The notes under the pieces were generated by a model. It made no database searches and was not told the origin of the DNA. It saw only the letters and a program-made list of their open reading frames with translations. From Ciona intestinalis (taxonomy: Eukaryota; Chordata; Ascidiacea; Phlebobranchia; Cionidae): a stretch of 64,000 nucleotides of DNA. A program made the position numbers and the translations under genes. The DNA is taken from positions 1,310,921 through 1,374,920 of the forward strand of contig NC_020172.2 of NCBI RefSeq assembly GCF_000224145.3, given 5' to 3'. Below are positions 25,301 through 42,887 of the stretch, one piece after another. Numbering within the stretch: position 1 is the first letter of the stretch; every line of letters begins with the position of its first letter.

Positions 25301-26737
25301 TACTGCATAGGCGGTGGCGATACATGTGAAGGCGCAAGGCGCAGAGAGAGGAATTGGCGGAACTTTCCTGCCAGGTACGGTTGAAGGTACGATGCTTCTT
25401 TACGAAGTCATTTTGTAAACCGTAGGTGTGGTACTGTTGGGTAAGATGAAAACCTATAATATTTCATATTAATGTCACTTATATTATCCCATATTTTCTA
25501 ATCTATTTTTAATAATTAAAACGCATTTTTAGAGTTGAAAGAATACTGTTATATTTTTCCATCAATATTTTTTGTTTACCACCAAAACTGGATATAAATT
25601 GAATAAATACACGGCCTATTTCACCCCGACCTTACATAAAGTAGGGTGGGAAAGATGGGACACTTGTTCATTCTTCAACCGTATATCCCCAGCACGACTC
25701 CTGTAGACCGTTGCCTTTTGTTTAAAACACGATCAGGATATTTGGATGTTATGTGCTGAAGGTTTCCCATCTTACTCCACAGTACTATAGCGTGTTAATA
25801 AATTACCACAGTGTGCGCTTTGCTAATGTTGGGAGAAATAAATTTTTAATTACGAAGAAACCCATAGAATCCTAAATATATACCAGGTCATTACAGCTGG
25901 TATTGTAAAACGTATCATTATTACAAAATGGTGCGTAGGTGACGGGACAAACAAACCAAACAAAGAGAATATCGAACTTCGTTCTCTATTGACGCAAGTC
26001 GATTGTTTGCGATCTTTCGGGCTCCGTGATTAAACAATAGGCGTTCGAATTGACAGCGATAAAATATCGCGTCGCACCGCAAACGCTTTGCATACAATAT
26101 CAAGTGTTCAGACAGAACTTTATTAACTTGGTGTATTATCAACATCTGAGTAAATATAATACCACTGGCTTGTCTAGTGATTTTTACAATAATACCTCCA
26201 GGAAGAACATTGACTGACTGGGCGCCTCCGGATTCTCATTTTAAAGGGTTTGGAACTCGCCATTTGAATAACGATGGTTATTTTACTGTCCCTGTTGCAG
26301 GAGTGTACTTTGTGTACAGCCAGGTAAGCATACTTAGAAACTTAACAGACGGTCTGTACAAGAGAGAGAATATTGCTAAAAATCAATTAGGTTGGCGTAC
26401 ATAACCCTTTACACAGTATCACTTCCACAAACCAGCATTGCAAATGCATTTATTCCAGGTTGTGTTCAACGTAACAAACCTACCGTTTATGGTGTCTGAG
26501 ATCGGAGTGAACGTGGACGGACAATCAACTTTTTCCCGATGCCAGTTCTCTAACACACTTACCCGCTCCACACCACGGGCCAGTTCAACTCGAAAAAGAT
26601 TCGTCACCTGCCACTCAAACGGAATTGTTTACATGAAGGCAAATCATGGAGTTTCCTTATCGGTCAATCCACCGTCGGTTGAAGTTTTTCTAGCACCACA
26701 GTACACGTACTTCGGCGCCTTTCTGATAGGCTTGTGA
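22359..26737 (+). CDS. TNF-superfamily ligand, ectodysplasin (EDA)-like
   Basis: Type II membrane ligand. Exon 1 (22359-22607, 83 codons) has a short cytoplasmic part and a signal-anchor around NILVMILGTGVFLLSFWCF. Later exons in phase: 24027-24126 (basic, KSRKISKRG), 24867-24889 (NRLRRNR, a furin-type site), 25311-25374, 26202-26323 and 26459-26737 (stop). The last three encode a TNF homology domain of about 154 residues: AVAIHVKAQG, LTDWAPP, GVYFVYSQ, VVFNVTNLPF, KANHGVSLSV and the closing YTYFGAFLIGL. The LTDW, YSQ-V and two-Cys pattern most resembles EDA. A further exon near 22993-23067 is probable (ending EMRR before GTACGT), but its join to exon 1 is not resolved. No collagen repeat is seen, unlike vertebrate EDA. 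It would signal from the membrane or after cleavage. Confidence 0.8.
22769..22957 (+). mobile_element. ~190-bp TIR element, copy 15
   Basis: Nearly complete copy in the first TNF intron: ATGGGGTAAGATGG-type left end, CCCATCTTCCCCCACCC right end. Confidence 0.85.
23178..23375 (+). mobile_element. ~190-bp TIR element, copy 16
   Basis: GTAGGTTGGGGTAAGATGG left end; CATCTTACCCTAACCTAC right end. TNF intron. Confidence 0.75.
23631..23828 (+). mobile_element. ~190-bp TIR element, copy 17
   Basis: GTAGGGTAGGAGAAGGTGGG at the left; CCTATCTTATTCAACCCTA at the right. TNF intron. Confidence 0.8.
23835..23935. repeat. Unclassified dispersed repeat fragment
   Basis: AACAACTGTTGTTTTGTCGC, CCCTGTCCTTTCG and a TCTTCG...ATCGAAGAGATAAATA hairpin recur, better preserved, at 63420-63545. 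It resembles the 3' end of a non-LTR element or SINE. Confidence 0.4.
24163..24325 (+). mobile_element. ~190-bp TIR element, decayed copy
   Basis: GGCTAAAATGGATACCGTTA and TAATCGTGTTTTAATCAATT are clear; the right end (CTCAACTTACTATA) is weak. TNF intron. Confidence 0.55.
24332..24530 (-). mobile_element. ~190-bp TIR element, copy 18
   Basis: Opposite orientation to its neighbours: GTAGTGTTGGGTAAAATGGG-like left end, ATTCCATCTTACCCCCC right end. TNF intron. Confidence 0.7.
24986..25180 (+). mobile_element. ~190-bp TIR element, copy 19 (left end worn)
   Basis: The left part has GCGTTAGCATTTAAC and CTAATCGTGTTTCAACAATT. The right end is AATTACCCCGCCCTACTA. TNF intron. Confidence 0.65.
25433..25635 (+). 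mobile_element. ~190-bp TIR element, copy 20
   Basis: GTACTGTTGGGTAAGATG left end, ATTTCACCCCGACCTTAC right end. It abuts copy 21 directly. Confidence 0.65.
25640..25792 (-). mobile_element. ~190-bp TIR element, copy 21, shortened
   Basis: GTAGGGTGGGAAAGATGGG to CCCATCTTACTCCACAGTAC. The FTTTGTTTAC-side part is deleted. It stands next to copy 20 in opposite orientation. Confidence 0.75.
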
Positions 26738-28339
26738 TACTGACATTAAAACTGTTTATAACTTTTGTAAAAATGCATGCAGAGAAAATTGGCTTGTACT
26801 GTCCAGGGTTGCTTTACTTCTAACTGTGAGCATGCAGCATTGCCAATAGTACCAACCTATGGAGTTAAGCCTACATTAATACCACCACTTGTTCTACAGT
26901 ACAGCATCTGCTTTTCCTTTTTGCTAAGTGTGTAGCCTACATGTTAGAACAAAATACATTGTGTTTGAAACACCTGTACATACACGCGCTTTTTGTTCCT
27001 TCTTCTTCCGTTTGTTTTATCGCGTTTACGTTTATGCACTTTTGCCCACATTCGACTGTACATTTGAACATAGTACATTTGAAAAAATAATGCAGAAAAT
27101 CCTTTGTATCTGCAATACCTTATGTTCCGAGACTTACAGATAAGCAGCTTTTACCTACACAGTAGCATGGCTATATCTTTGAAATATGTTTAATACAATT
27201 TAATTATATCATTTCAGTAAAAATAACGAACAACGATTTGGAGCGGGCCACAGCATAAGATCCCATAGGGATATTTTTTCGCATTGAAAACCCGCTCCGT
27301 TGTTTTATACATTCACACATTAACAGCGTGGAGCTTTTTAGGACTTAAGATATATTGAGTAGCACGCTTAACACAGCCAGGGAACAAAATATAATTTCGA
27401 CACGGTTTATACAATGGTGGCCGTACCCGACCACGGATACATTATGTTGCGAGCCCCTCGCATTTCCCGAAGCTGTTTAATGGTTTCTCGGCCAAAGTCG
27501 CGGCACAGTGCACGTGATATTGTTTTGGAAGCAAAGAAAAGGCACAGAGGTTAAAATTGCACAGATTCAAGCTGGGTAGATGTCATGCTGCAGACGACTT
27601 GTACATTCCACGAAAAATTAGTTTTTCAATTAACTGCCGCATAATTACTGGTAGTCTGATTTATAACATAAGCTGGCCTAAGATAAAATAGCCTAGAAAA
27701 TGAACTATCGTAAATTTAGTATATCCAATACCTGCTCCTGGAGTACTTATAATTAACAAGCAGAATCCGCTGACCTGAAATTCACAATTTTGGATGCTTG
27801 TTATGATTGTTGGTTTGATACTGCCATGACTAACTGTGGAACTAAACAGAATCATCTCAGGTTTGGAAACTTTTGAAGATTCTGTCTTGTTCCCGAAGCA
27901 CTGGCAGTTGTTGGGAGATTTTCGGTAAATTAGAAATTACTTGAAGAGAAATTGGAACCAGAAAGAGATATGGAAAGATAAACATCAGAAAATTGCTTCA
28001 TCGCGTGGAATTCGGTAAATTGTATCTGAAAAAACAACACTTGAATAGTTAAGAGACTTATGGTATAACTGAGCATTGGGTATTACATTATTTCACCATT
28101 AGCTGAACCACATATGCCCTGTGATAACCTTTACATATTTTGGAGCCTTTTTATATGGGTTTACATATGTAACATATGTCGCCCAAAAAGGAATGTGATT
28201 CTTTATCATAGTATGGAAAATAGAATGTTTAAAAAGTATTTTCCAGTACAAAGTTTAAATACCTTTGCAAAAGACAATAGTGTACAAAACTTTTGCTTTG
28301 TATAAATTAACTATACTGGCTCCATAGACAAACTTGTGC
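26738..28339. other. Spacer between the TNF ligand and kinase genes
   Basis: Convergent 3' ends face each other here. I see no further coding exons. The sequence is AT-rich with only short open frames. Confidence 0.45.
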
Positions 28340-36232
<7,893 letters not shown>

Positions 36233-36575
36233 CCTGAGAAACGTAGTACGACACCCTGACGAAATATGTCAGGCTACTACAATTTAAACGTTTATTTATT
36301 CCAAGCAAAACAACAACAAGAACAGTTTGTTTTTTCGTTTACTTCTTAAATTTGTTACTTCGACTTCTGTTTTTTAACCCAGATTAAATATCCACTGGGG
36401 TTCGCACTTTTAAACATTTTGATGGAACGGGGACGATAAAAGTTTAGATTTAGATTGCCGCGGACAATTACAAACCTTTATACGAAATAATCCCAAGAAA
36501 TAACCAAAGAAAATGACATATACAAAGCAAATTAACTATAATTTTAAATGAAGTTCATCATTTCAGATCAAGATA

Positions 36576-36583
36576 GCTTAATC
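36576..36583 (+). repeat. hAT target-site duplication, left copy
   Basis: GCTTAATC immediately before CAGTGCTCTTCAAC. The identical 8-mer follows the other end at 38150-38157. Confidence 0.85.
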
Positions 36584-37045
36584 CAGTGCTCTTCAACCGA
36601 TTAGCATTAAAATATTCCATGAGTGCATCAGTACAAAAGGGTATACAACGGTGCATCACAAACTTCAAAAATGTTTACCAAAAATATTTAGTTTTGAACA
36701 GTTTTATCAAATTTAGCCACTTTCCTACAATTCTTTTGTATGAATTTATAGCCCCCACTGAATAAACAGGACCGCTGGCTGGGTTATATGACTCCGTGTT
36801 GATCTGACTTTATATAAAGGCTTCAGCGGGGTGCTATATCCACTGTAGTAATATTTTCTTTTATAACCAGAAACCAACAGTTCATGATGACTTGCTATGT
36901 TTTATTCCTTCTTCTGGTATACAAGTTCTATTCTATTCTGTATGAGTGATGAGGTCCGTGAGGACCTGGGATTTAGGCCAGACCTGGCCCATTACCCCAA
37001 CACCCTTGTACGTCCGGAAGTGACGTGCTCGTGGTAGTGAAGTGT

Positions 37046-37200
37046 TCCGACCAAGACCTGTCTCGATTCTTGACCCGTATATATAGGGCTCCATCTGCAG
37101 ACTATTTCTGCGAACTCTTTCTCCGTTCCGACCAAGTCCCGTTTATCTGTCCCAATTTTTGACCCGTGGGACTCCATCTGCGAACTCGTTCTCACACGAT
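37046..37200 (+). repeat. Two-copy tandem repeat, ~75-80 bp unit
   Basis: TTCCGACCAAG, TTGACCCGT, CTCCATCTGC and GCGAACTC recur in the same order in two adjacent units inside the hAT element. Confidence 0.7.
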
Positions 37201-37294
37201 TCGCGAACATCATTCGAGGACTACACTCGTACTCACAACGTCACAACCGGACGCACTTCCACAGAAGGTTTATCCTCGTCTGGGCAGCGAGTCA

Positions 37295-37520
37295 CCACAT
37301 ATATATGCAACTTTGTGGGTAATTGTTTTCCTGTATATGACTGTTAATTTGGACAACCCATTAGTGACCGCTGGGTTGGAGCAATGCTTTCCGTTAAGTG
37401 TCTTGCCCAAGTACACATACGCCGATCAGTGTTGGTACCGCCGTCGAGCATTGAACCGGGGACACTTTGGTTTTTGATGCAGGCGCCTAAACCAGTGATC
37501 CACGGCGCCGGACTCGGGTA
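37295..37520 (-). repeat. tRNA-derived SINE nested in the hAT element
   Basis: Minus-strand head GGATCACTGGTTTAGGCGC and CGGTTCAATGC (A- and B-box-like) lead into GGGCAAGACACTTAACGG and the TTGTCCAAATTAACAGTC body. The tail is short. Confidence 0.7.
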
Positions 37521-38149
37521 TACAAGTACACGATACAGTGTCGGGCAAAAGCTTACTTGCAGCCGAGCAAGGGCTCGTAAGAGCCAGCCATGAACCCAGA
37601 CTGACCTCGAGGTCTGAGTGCTGATAGTGACGTTAGTTCGGTAGTTCTCGTTTCGTTATTAGTTATTTTGTTAGGGAAAAGGCAAATTCCATACCGGACA
37701 GAATCACGTGACAGCAGTGTGACGTCCCGCGAAAAAATGGAATCGATTTTGGCCTGTCAGCCACTGAACGGGATATCAATAACCTCGTTCAACGGGGGTT
37801 TGTTTTCATGAGAATAGTCTCCCAGAGATAAGCCGTATCCGCAGTGTTGACATGATTAACGAAGTATTGTGATTGGGTGATGTGACGTCACTTTAAGCGT
37901 CGAGTTGCAACAAATTCTATATCTTGCATCACTGGGAATTGCCAAACTAGTCCTCTCTTTAACTGCAAACCACCTAGCTGTTCCTAACCAATTTGATTGA
38001 CGGTGTTTTTGACCAAACAGGAACTTATTCTTGTATGCACTTCTTCTTTATGACATCATTAGTTTTAGGTCAAAGCAATCAGAGGTGCATAAGTTCGTCG
38101 CAACAAATTTAGGGGTTTACCAACCCCAAAAAGATGTTGAAGAGCACTG

Positions 38150-38157
38150 GCTTAATC
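38150..38157 (+). repeat. hAT target-site duplication, right copy
   Basis: GCTTAATC, identical to the 8-mer at 36576-36583. Confidence 0.85.
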
Positions 38158-39009
38158 GGCTTATAGCCAAGAAACGGAATAAATATTCGCCATGTTCAAA
38201 TATATTTCGAATCAAAAGTGTAAAATTTACAAATTTTATCGTGCAAAAGACACTATATGAAATATGCAATAAAAGAAAGAAATTGGATTTTTTAATAAAC
38301 TTACTACTTACATTAGGTGCCAGTGTAGTATAGGGTGGGTCACGGTCTACTAGAGATTACTAGAGATAATTTCAAACGTAAAATGTGAATTATCAGGCCG
38401 TATTTTTAGTATAGGCCGTGGGTGGGTATACGATTGGACATTCTTTTTCTCACCCATTTGTTAATGTCCAGCCACGCAGGGATAAATACCAACCAACCAC
38501 GCTTTTTGTCGCGCTAGTTATGCTAGTATCGGGTGCTAGTGTAGATAATGATAGTATGGTTTGTGTACGAGTGGACATTCTTTTTTTCTTTCCCATTTGG
38601 CCGAAATGAATATTTACAAAATTGTATGACCAATAGAGCGTTGTAAGAGCGTTGTTAATTGTTAAAAAAAAACTCCGCCACGGGAACTTTATTTATAATT
38701 AATTTATCTCGGGTTACGGAAATTGCCTGCCATGTTTGAAACATTACGCCTGATGAAGTGAAAATAACTTTGGTACAAAACGAAAAAAAAAGATTTCAGC
38801 TCCCCGTTGAAATACAACGATATTTTTACTTACACCACGGCTAACTATAAGAAAAGAAGAATTCAGAATGTAAGATATCCATTCAGAATGTAGAGATATC
38901 TCTTGTGGGCCGCGCTTGCACCTATAAGCTTATATATCTGTATTGGAAAAAGAAATAAAAGTAATACAGATATTTGTAATAGGTTAAGATAAGATAAAAG
39001 TAATACAAA

Positions 39010-39894
39010 ATGTTGAGATACTACGAAACCAAAACAATGACAGAAAAATACCAGAAGTATCGACCACACTACCCAGTTCAATTAGCCGAAGATGCGCTGG
39101 GAAACTTCAAGGAAAAGAAGTTAGATTTTTTACTTGATGTCGGTTGCGGTGGTGGACAATCAGTGAATATATTTGCTCCCTACTTTCATGAAGTGCTAGC
39201 CATCGATCCTAGCGAGAATCAAATTAAAGAAGCGAGATCTCAAAACAAGTTTGCTCACGTGACTTACAAAGCAGGGTTTGCTGAGAAGCTACCATGTGAT
39301 GACGTCAGTGTTGACGTCATTATAGCTGGAGCCTCTGTACACTGGTTTGATCGGCAAAAGTTTTACGAAGAAGCAGATCGTGTTTTAAAGCCGGGTGGTC
39401 GCTTGGTGATGTTTGGGTACTGGTCCCCTAAACTCGTCCCATTAGGTTTACCCGGTGATGTAACTAGGTTATCTGAAATTGGCTCACAACTTATACACGA
39501 TGCTTACTTGTTTGGTGCTAAATGGAACCCAGACGTAAAAGAAGTTTACTTGCTAATATACAACAAATATACCAAAATTTTTAATGAAATAAAGTACGCG
39601 AAGAAGTTGCGTTTAAATCATTTTACTGAAGGAAAGGCTTGGTCGCTTACTGACGTAAAGGGTCTGATTCAATCTATTGATTCGTATGAGCCTTACATGA
39701 AAAGCAAACATATAGAACTGAAAGACTTTTCGGAAGAAGAACGCAACGCAAGACTGCTCGAACTGGATTACAGTGAACAGTTCGTGAGATCGCTCAAGGA
39801 AAGTTGGGGGTGTACGAAAATGGAAAACTCAGATGTTAAAATGCAAGTCATCTTCAACTTCTTCACCATTGTTGCTGATAAACCGAATCTATAA
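39010..39894 (+). CDS. Class I SAM-dependent methyltransferase, paralogue 1
   Basis: Intronless, 294 residues, in the size range of soluble Methyltransf_11 enzymes. SAM-binding motif I is LLDVGCGGGQSVNIF (about 40-55). The acidic residue of the next strand is in LAIDPSENQ. Motif II/III features follow around DVSVDVIIAGASVHWFD and VLKPGGRLVMFGYW. The small-molecule target cannot be read from sequence. The C-terminal block EERNARLLELDYSEQFVRSL is shared almost unchanged by all four copies. Similar short AT-rich leaders ending AATACAAA or GAAATG precede copies 1-3. This is the first of four tandem copies in direct orientation. Its lack of introns stands out beside the intron-rich neighbours. Confidence 0.88.
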   Translation: MLRYYETKTMTEKYQKYRPHYPVQLAEDALGNFKEKKLDFLLDVGCGGGQSVNIFAPYFHEVLAIDPSENQIKEARSQNKFAHVTYKAGFAEKLPCDDVSVDVIIAGASVHWFDRQKFYEEADRVLKPGGRLVMFGYWSPKLVPLGLPGDVTRLSEIGSQLIHDAYLFGAKWNPDVKEVYLLIYNKYTKIFNEIKYAKKLRLNHFTEGKAWSLTDVKGLIQSIDSYEPYMKSKHIELKDFSEEERNARLLELDYSEQFVRSLKESWGCTKMENSDVKMQVIFNFFTIVADKPNL

Positions 39895-40764
39895 TTACTA
39901 CCAGCTTGTCATATCCAGAATTAAGTAAAGAAAACAAATCCAGAATTAAGTGATGGTTTATGATAAACGCCTCTGTTTCCGGAAATAGCTTGCATGGTTA
40001 AAATAGTACGCCTAATGACGATAGTATTCCATAAATTTTTTATATATTTTTAAAATCATACATTCATATAATCCAATATTGCGACTGTCATTTTGCCGGT
40101 ATTTGTAACACTTTTTCGCATTTAATCACTTCAGTATACTATGACTTAACATGCCATTAAAATCATATATACCAGAGAACCAATAAAAAGTATTGCCAAT
40201 TAGCGTTTTAGTTTACCAACCAATTTTAGTTCTTGCATGGTTCTTGCACGATGCGTATTTACAAATCTTCTTTATCAATCATTTTGTATTTGAACGTGAC
40301 CATATGTTTGAGCTTTGCTCTTTTATATTTAAAAAAATAAGTTCTAGGCTTTAGTAAAGCGTTTAGATTTATTCTTTACTACAAGGGTAAACTAGCGTCA
40401 TGTTAAAATTTGGATTCAAAATTAAACGAGAAGAATAGGCTACAAGTTGTTCCAGGAAATAAGGAATATATCCGTTAACGGTATATTCTGCCTACTTCAC
40501 AGAACCAACATCGCACTGAACTATACTAGACTACCACGTGGTTTTGAATTATAATCAATGCCTCTCTGTTTACGGAAATTGCGTGACATGGCTTGAAAAG
40601 AACTTGTGTGCAAAACGAACTGCATGAACACCATTATTACAAGACTTTAGTTTTCATTTGAGTTACAACGAAAAATAACTTTTTCTTACACCTGGCGAGC
40701 CTACATCTGTGTTAGGATCAGATAAAAGTAAAATAAGGTTAAGATAAACATAAGGTAATTCGAA
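39895..40764. other. Spacer between methyltransferases 1 and 2
   Basis: No gene seen. A CTCTGTTT-CGGAAAT(A/T)GC-TG motif near 39970-39992 recurs near 40562-40590, and with changes near 38708-38732. The copies' flanks therefore share descent. Confidence 0.5.
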
Positions 40765-41655
40765 ATGTTGAGATATTATGAAAGCAAGTCAATTACGCAA
40801 AAATACCAGAAGTATCGACCACACTACCCAGTTCAATTAGCCGAAGATGCGCTGGGAAACTTCAAGGAAAGGAAGTTGGATTTTCTACTTGATGTCGGTT
40901 GCGGTGGTGGACAATCAGTGAATATATTTGCTCCCTACTTTCATGAAGTGCTAGCCATCGATCCTAGCGAGAATCAAATTAAAGAAGCGAGATCTCAAAA
41001 CAAGTTTGCTCACGTGACTTACAAGCGGGGATTTGCTGAGAAGCTACCGTGTGATGACGTCAGTGCTGACGTAATCACAGTTGGAACTGCAATACACTGG
41101 TTTGATCGTCCAAAGTTTTACAAGGAAGTGGATCGTGTTTTGAAACGGGGTGGTCGGCTGATAGTGTTCGGATACTGGGCTCCAAAACTTATTCCTGTTG
41201 GTATTACAGGTGACGTTAATAAATTATCTCACATCGGATCGCAAATACTAGAAGACACTTATTTTAAAGGCACCATGGGAAAAGATGACTTAAAACAAGC
41301 TTACAATGTTAGTTTTGAAAGATTCGCCAGGATATTTATTGAACTAGATATCACCTTTACAAATAAACGGAGATTCGACCATTTAGTATCGGAATATGTT
41401 TGGTCGCTTGGTGACGTAAAAGGGCTTATTCATTCACTTGATGCCTATGAGCCTTACATGAAAAGCATACAAATGGAGCTGATGAAACTTTCGGAAGAAA
41501 AACGCAACGCAAGACTGCTCGAACTGGATTACAGTGAACAGTTTGTGAGATCGCTCAAGGAAAGTTGGGGGTGTACGGGAATGGAAAACTCAGACGTCAA
41601 AATGAAAGTCATCTTTAACTTCTTTGTCATTGTTGCTGATAAACCTACAATGTAG
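40765..41655 (+). CDS. Class I SAM-dependent methyltransferase, paralogue 2
   Basis: Intronless, 296 residues. Its first 90 residues are almost those of paralogue 3 (MLRYYESKSITQKYQKYR start). The motif-I block LLDVGCGGGQSVNIF and the EKRNARLLELDYSEQF block match all copies. The central lobe (about 150-235, for example GITGDVNKLSHIGSQ) is clearly its own. The enzyme is predicted cytosolic, with no signal peptide or membrane segment. Confidence 0.88.
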   Translation: MLRYYESKSITQKYQKYRPHYPVQLAEDALGNFKERKLDFLLDVGCGGGQSVNIFAPYFHEVLAIDPSENQIKEARSQNKFAHVTYKRGFAEKLPCDDVSADVITVGTAIHWFDRPKFYKEVDRVLKRGGRLIVFGYWAPKLIPVGITGDVNKLSHIGSQILEDTYFKGTMGKDDLKQAYNVSFERFARIFIELDITFTNKRRFDHLVSEYVWSLGDVKGLIHSLDAYEPYMKSIQMELMKLSEEKRNARLLELDYSEQFVRSLKESWGCTGMENSDVKMKVIFNFFVIVADKPTM

Positions 41656-42462
41656 ACCTTGGGTTCTCAATACACATGTATTCAGGAGTCACTATATAGC
41701 AGGGTGGGGTATGTTGGGACACGGAGCAAGTTGGGATATATTTTTAGCTTATGTTTTTAAATTTAAAGGCAACTATTAACTACAAATTGTTATGTTTTTT
41801 CAGCTGTTTTACTAATGTACTGCTGGGGCAAGACAAATAATGTTGAAACTTAAATTTCATAGCACGCAATATTGTTTGGTGGTATTTATGTGTATACTAT
41901 AAAATAATTTATTTTTTTTTTAAATGATTTTTTAAATATTGGACAATATGCGCTTTGGTGTCCCATCATACCCCGGTCTAATATATAATATTTGGTATAT
42001 GTTTACGCTGGATTGTATATTATACTTTAATATATCTACCTTTTACGTTGTATATTTATGAGCTAAATTTGCGAGGTTTAGGTTAAATTTATAATGGACA
42101 CTTCTAATTAAATATCGCATGCATTTAGTTACCTCTGTTTGGTATATGGGAATAAATAACACCAGTAAAACGTGTTGCCAGTTTATTAATACAATGTTAT
42201 CATTCGACTGCTGCATTTTATTTCACAGACTGGAACAAAACTTGGCACACAGTCTGAAAGGGTTTAATTTATTTTCCGTCGAAAAGGGTTTTATTTAGTC
42301 TGAAAAGGGTTTAATTTATTTTCAAGTTTTAATTTATTCCATCGATGCTACTTCTCAGTAACGCACACCTATTGTTCACACACTCACATTATTTAAACCA
42401 GCTATCAAATATAAATGCTTTATTAAGAAACTTTTACCATGTTTCCGTGTTTAAACTGAAGT
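41656..42462. other. Spacer with repeats between methyltransferase 2 and the 3' remnant
   Basis: Holds a divergent long TIR-element copy and, at about 42254-42340, three short runs of GTCTGAAAAGGGTTTAATTT-like sequence in tandem. No gene seen. Confidence 0.5.
41697..41982. mobile_element. Divergent, longer relative of the TIR element
   Basis: Ends AGGGTGGGGTATGTTGGGAC and GTCCCATCATACCCC match the family termini. The ~285-bp interior is different and longer, so it is a subfamily or a separate element with related ends. The sequence GGGTTGGGACAC-like terminus seems partly repeated at the left. Confidence 0.55.
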
Positions 42463-42540
42463 AGTGTACGGAAATGGAAAACTCCAAAGTCAAAATAAAT
42501 ACTATCTTTAACGTCATCATCATATTTGCTAAAAAATGAA
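42463..42540 (+). pseudogene. 3' remnant of a methyltransferase copy
   Basis: TGTACGGAAATGGAAAACTC and GTCAAAAT, then a worn version of the final codons (TTTGCTAAAAAATGA), match the ends of the intact copies. Nothing upstream of it is preserved. It shows that a further copy once stood here or was pasted in by recombination. Confidence 0.75.
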
Positions 42541-42558
42541 TCAATAGTTAACATCAGC

Positions 42559-42592
42559 CACGGCCTACTAGAGATATCTCTAGTAGGCCGTG
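42559..42592. repeat. 34-bp perfect palindrome
   Basis: CACGGCCTACTAGAGAT followed at once by its exact reverse complement. Related broken versions lie at about 38340-38372 and 38880-38915, also upstream of a methyltransferase gene. Confidence 0.85.
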
Positions 42593-42887
42593 CATCAGCT
42601 AAGGTAACCCGAATGTTCATACCTATAATATGTACAAATATTTCCCTGCGTGTTTTTCTAGGTCACTCTACCGCATTATCTTAAACAACAGTTGTGTGTT
42701 GATAATCTTAGAGCGTATGAGCAATGTCTGGACCCTAAAAAAGCAGTCCCGCTGTTACGTCCCTATGGGTGCTACAGTTATCCAACTGTCTTTCTTTGTT
42801 CGTGCATCCTGCGTCGTATAGTTGTAACATATATAAGCATGGTGGTTGGTAGTAGATCTATAAGATACAAGAGTGAAGTAATACAAA

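Larger units (their letters stand above)
36584..38149. mobile_element. Non-autonomous hAT-type DNA transposon (1,566 bp)
   Basis: The ends are inverted repeats: CAGTGCTCTTCAAC at the left and its exact complement at the right (14 of 14), with CA/TG termini. The element is flanked by a perfect 8-bp duplication GCTTAATC. Short TIRs plus an 8-bp duplication are the hAT hallmark. No transposase frame is visible, so it would depend on an enzyme made elsewhere. Inside are a two-copy tandem repeat (about 37046-37200) and a SINE (about 37295-37520) that must have inserted later or been carried along. The intact duplication suggests moderate or young age. Confidence 0.85.
36233..39009. other. Spacer between the kinase and the methyltransferase cluster
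   Basis: Mostly occupied by the hAT-type element at 36584-38149. The 38.0-38.3 kb open frame of about 100 codons overlaps the element's end and target duplication and is not taken as a gene. Confidence 0.5.

Noticed and set aside
36945-36975. Hammerhead-ribozyme-like string (TGATGAGGTCCGTGAGGACC)
   Set aside because: It resembles the stem-II part of a hammerhead, but the invariant GAAA core does not follow and the first core base differs. No cleavage site or flanking stems are evident, so a simple hairpin is enough.
38031-38333. 100-codon open frame on +
   Set aside because: It runs across the right end and target duplication of the hAT element, and its composition is not protein-like. It is likely chance.
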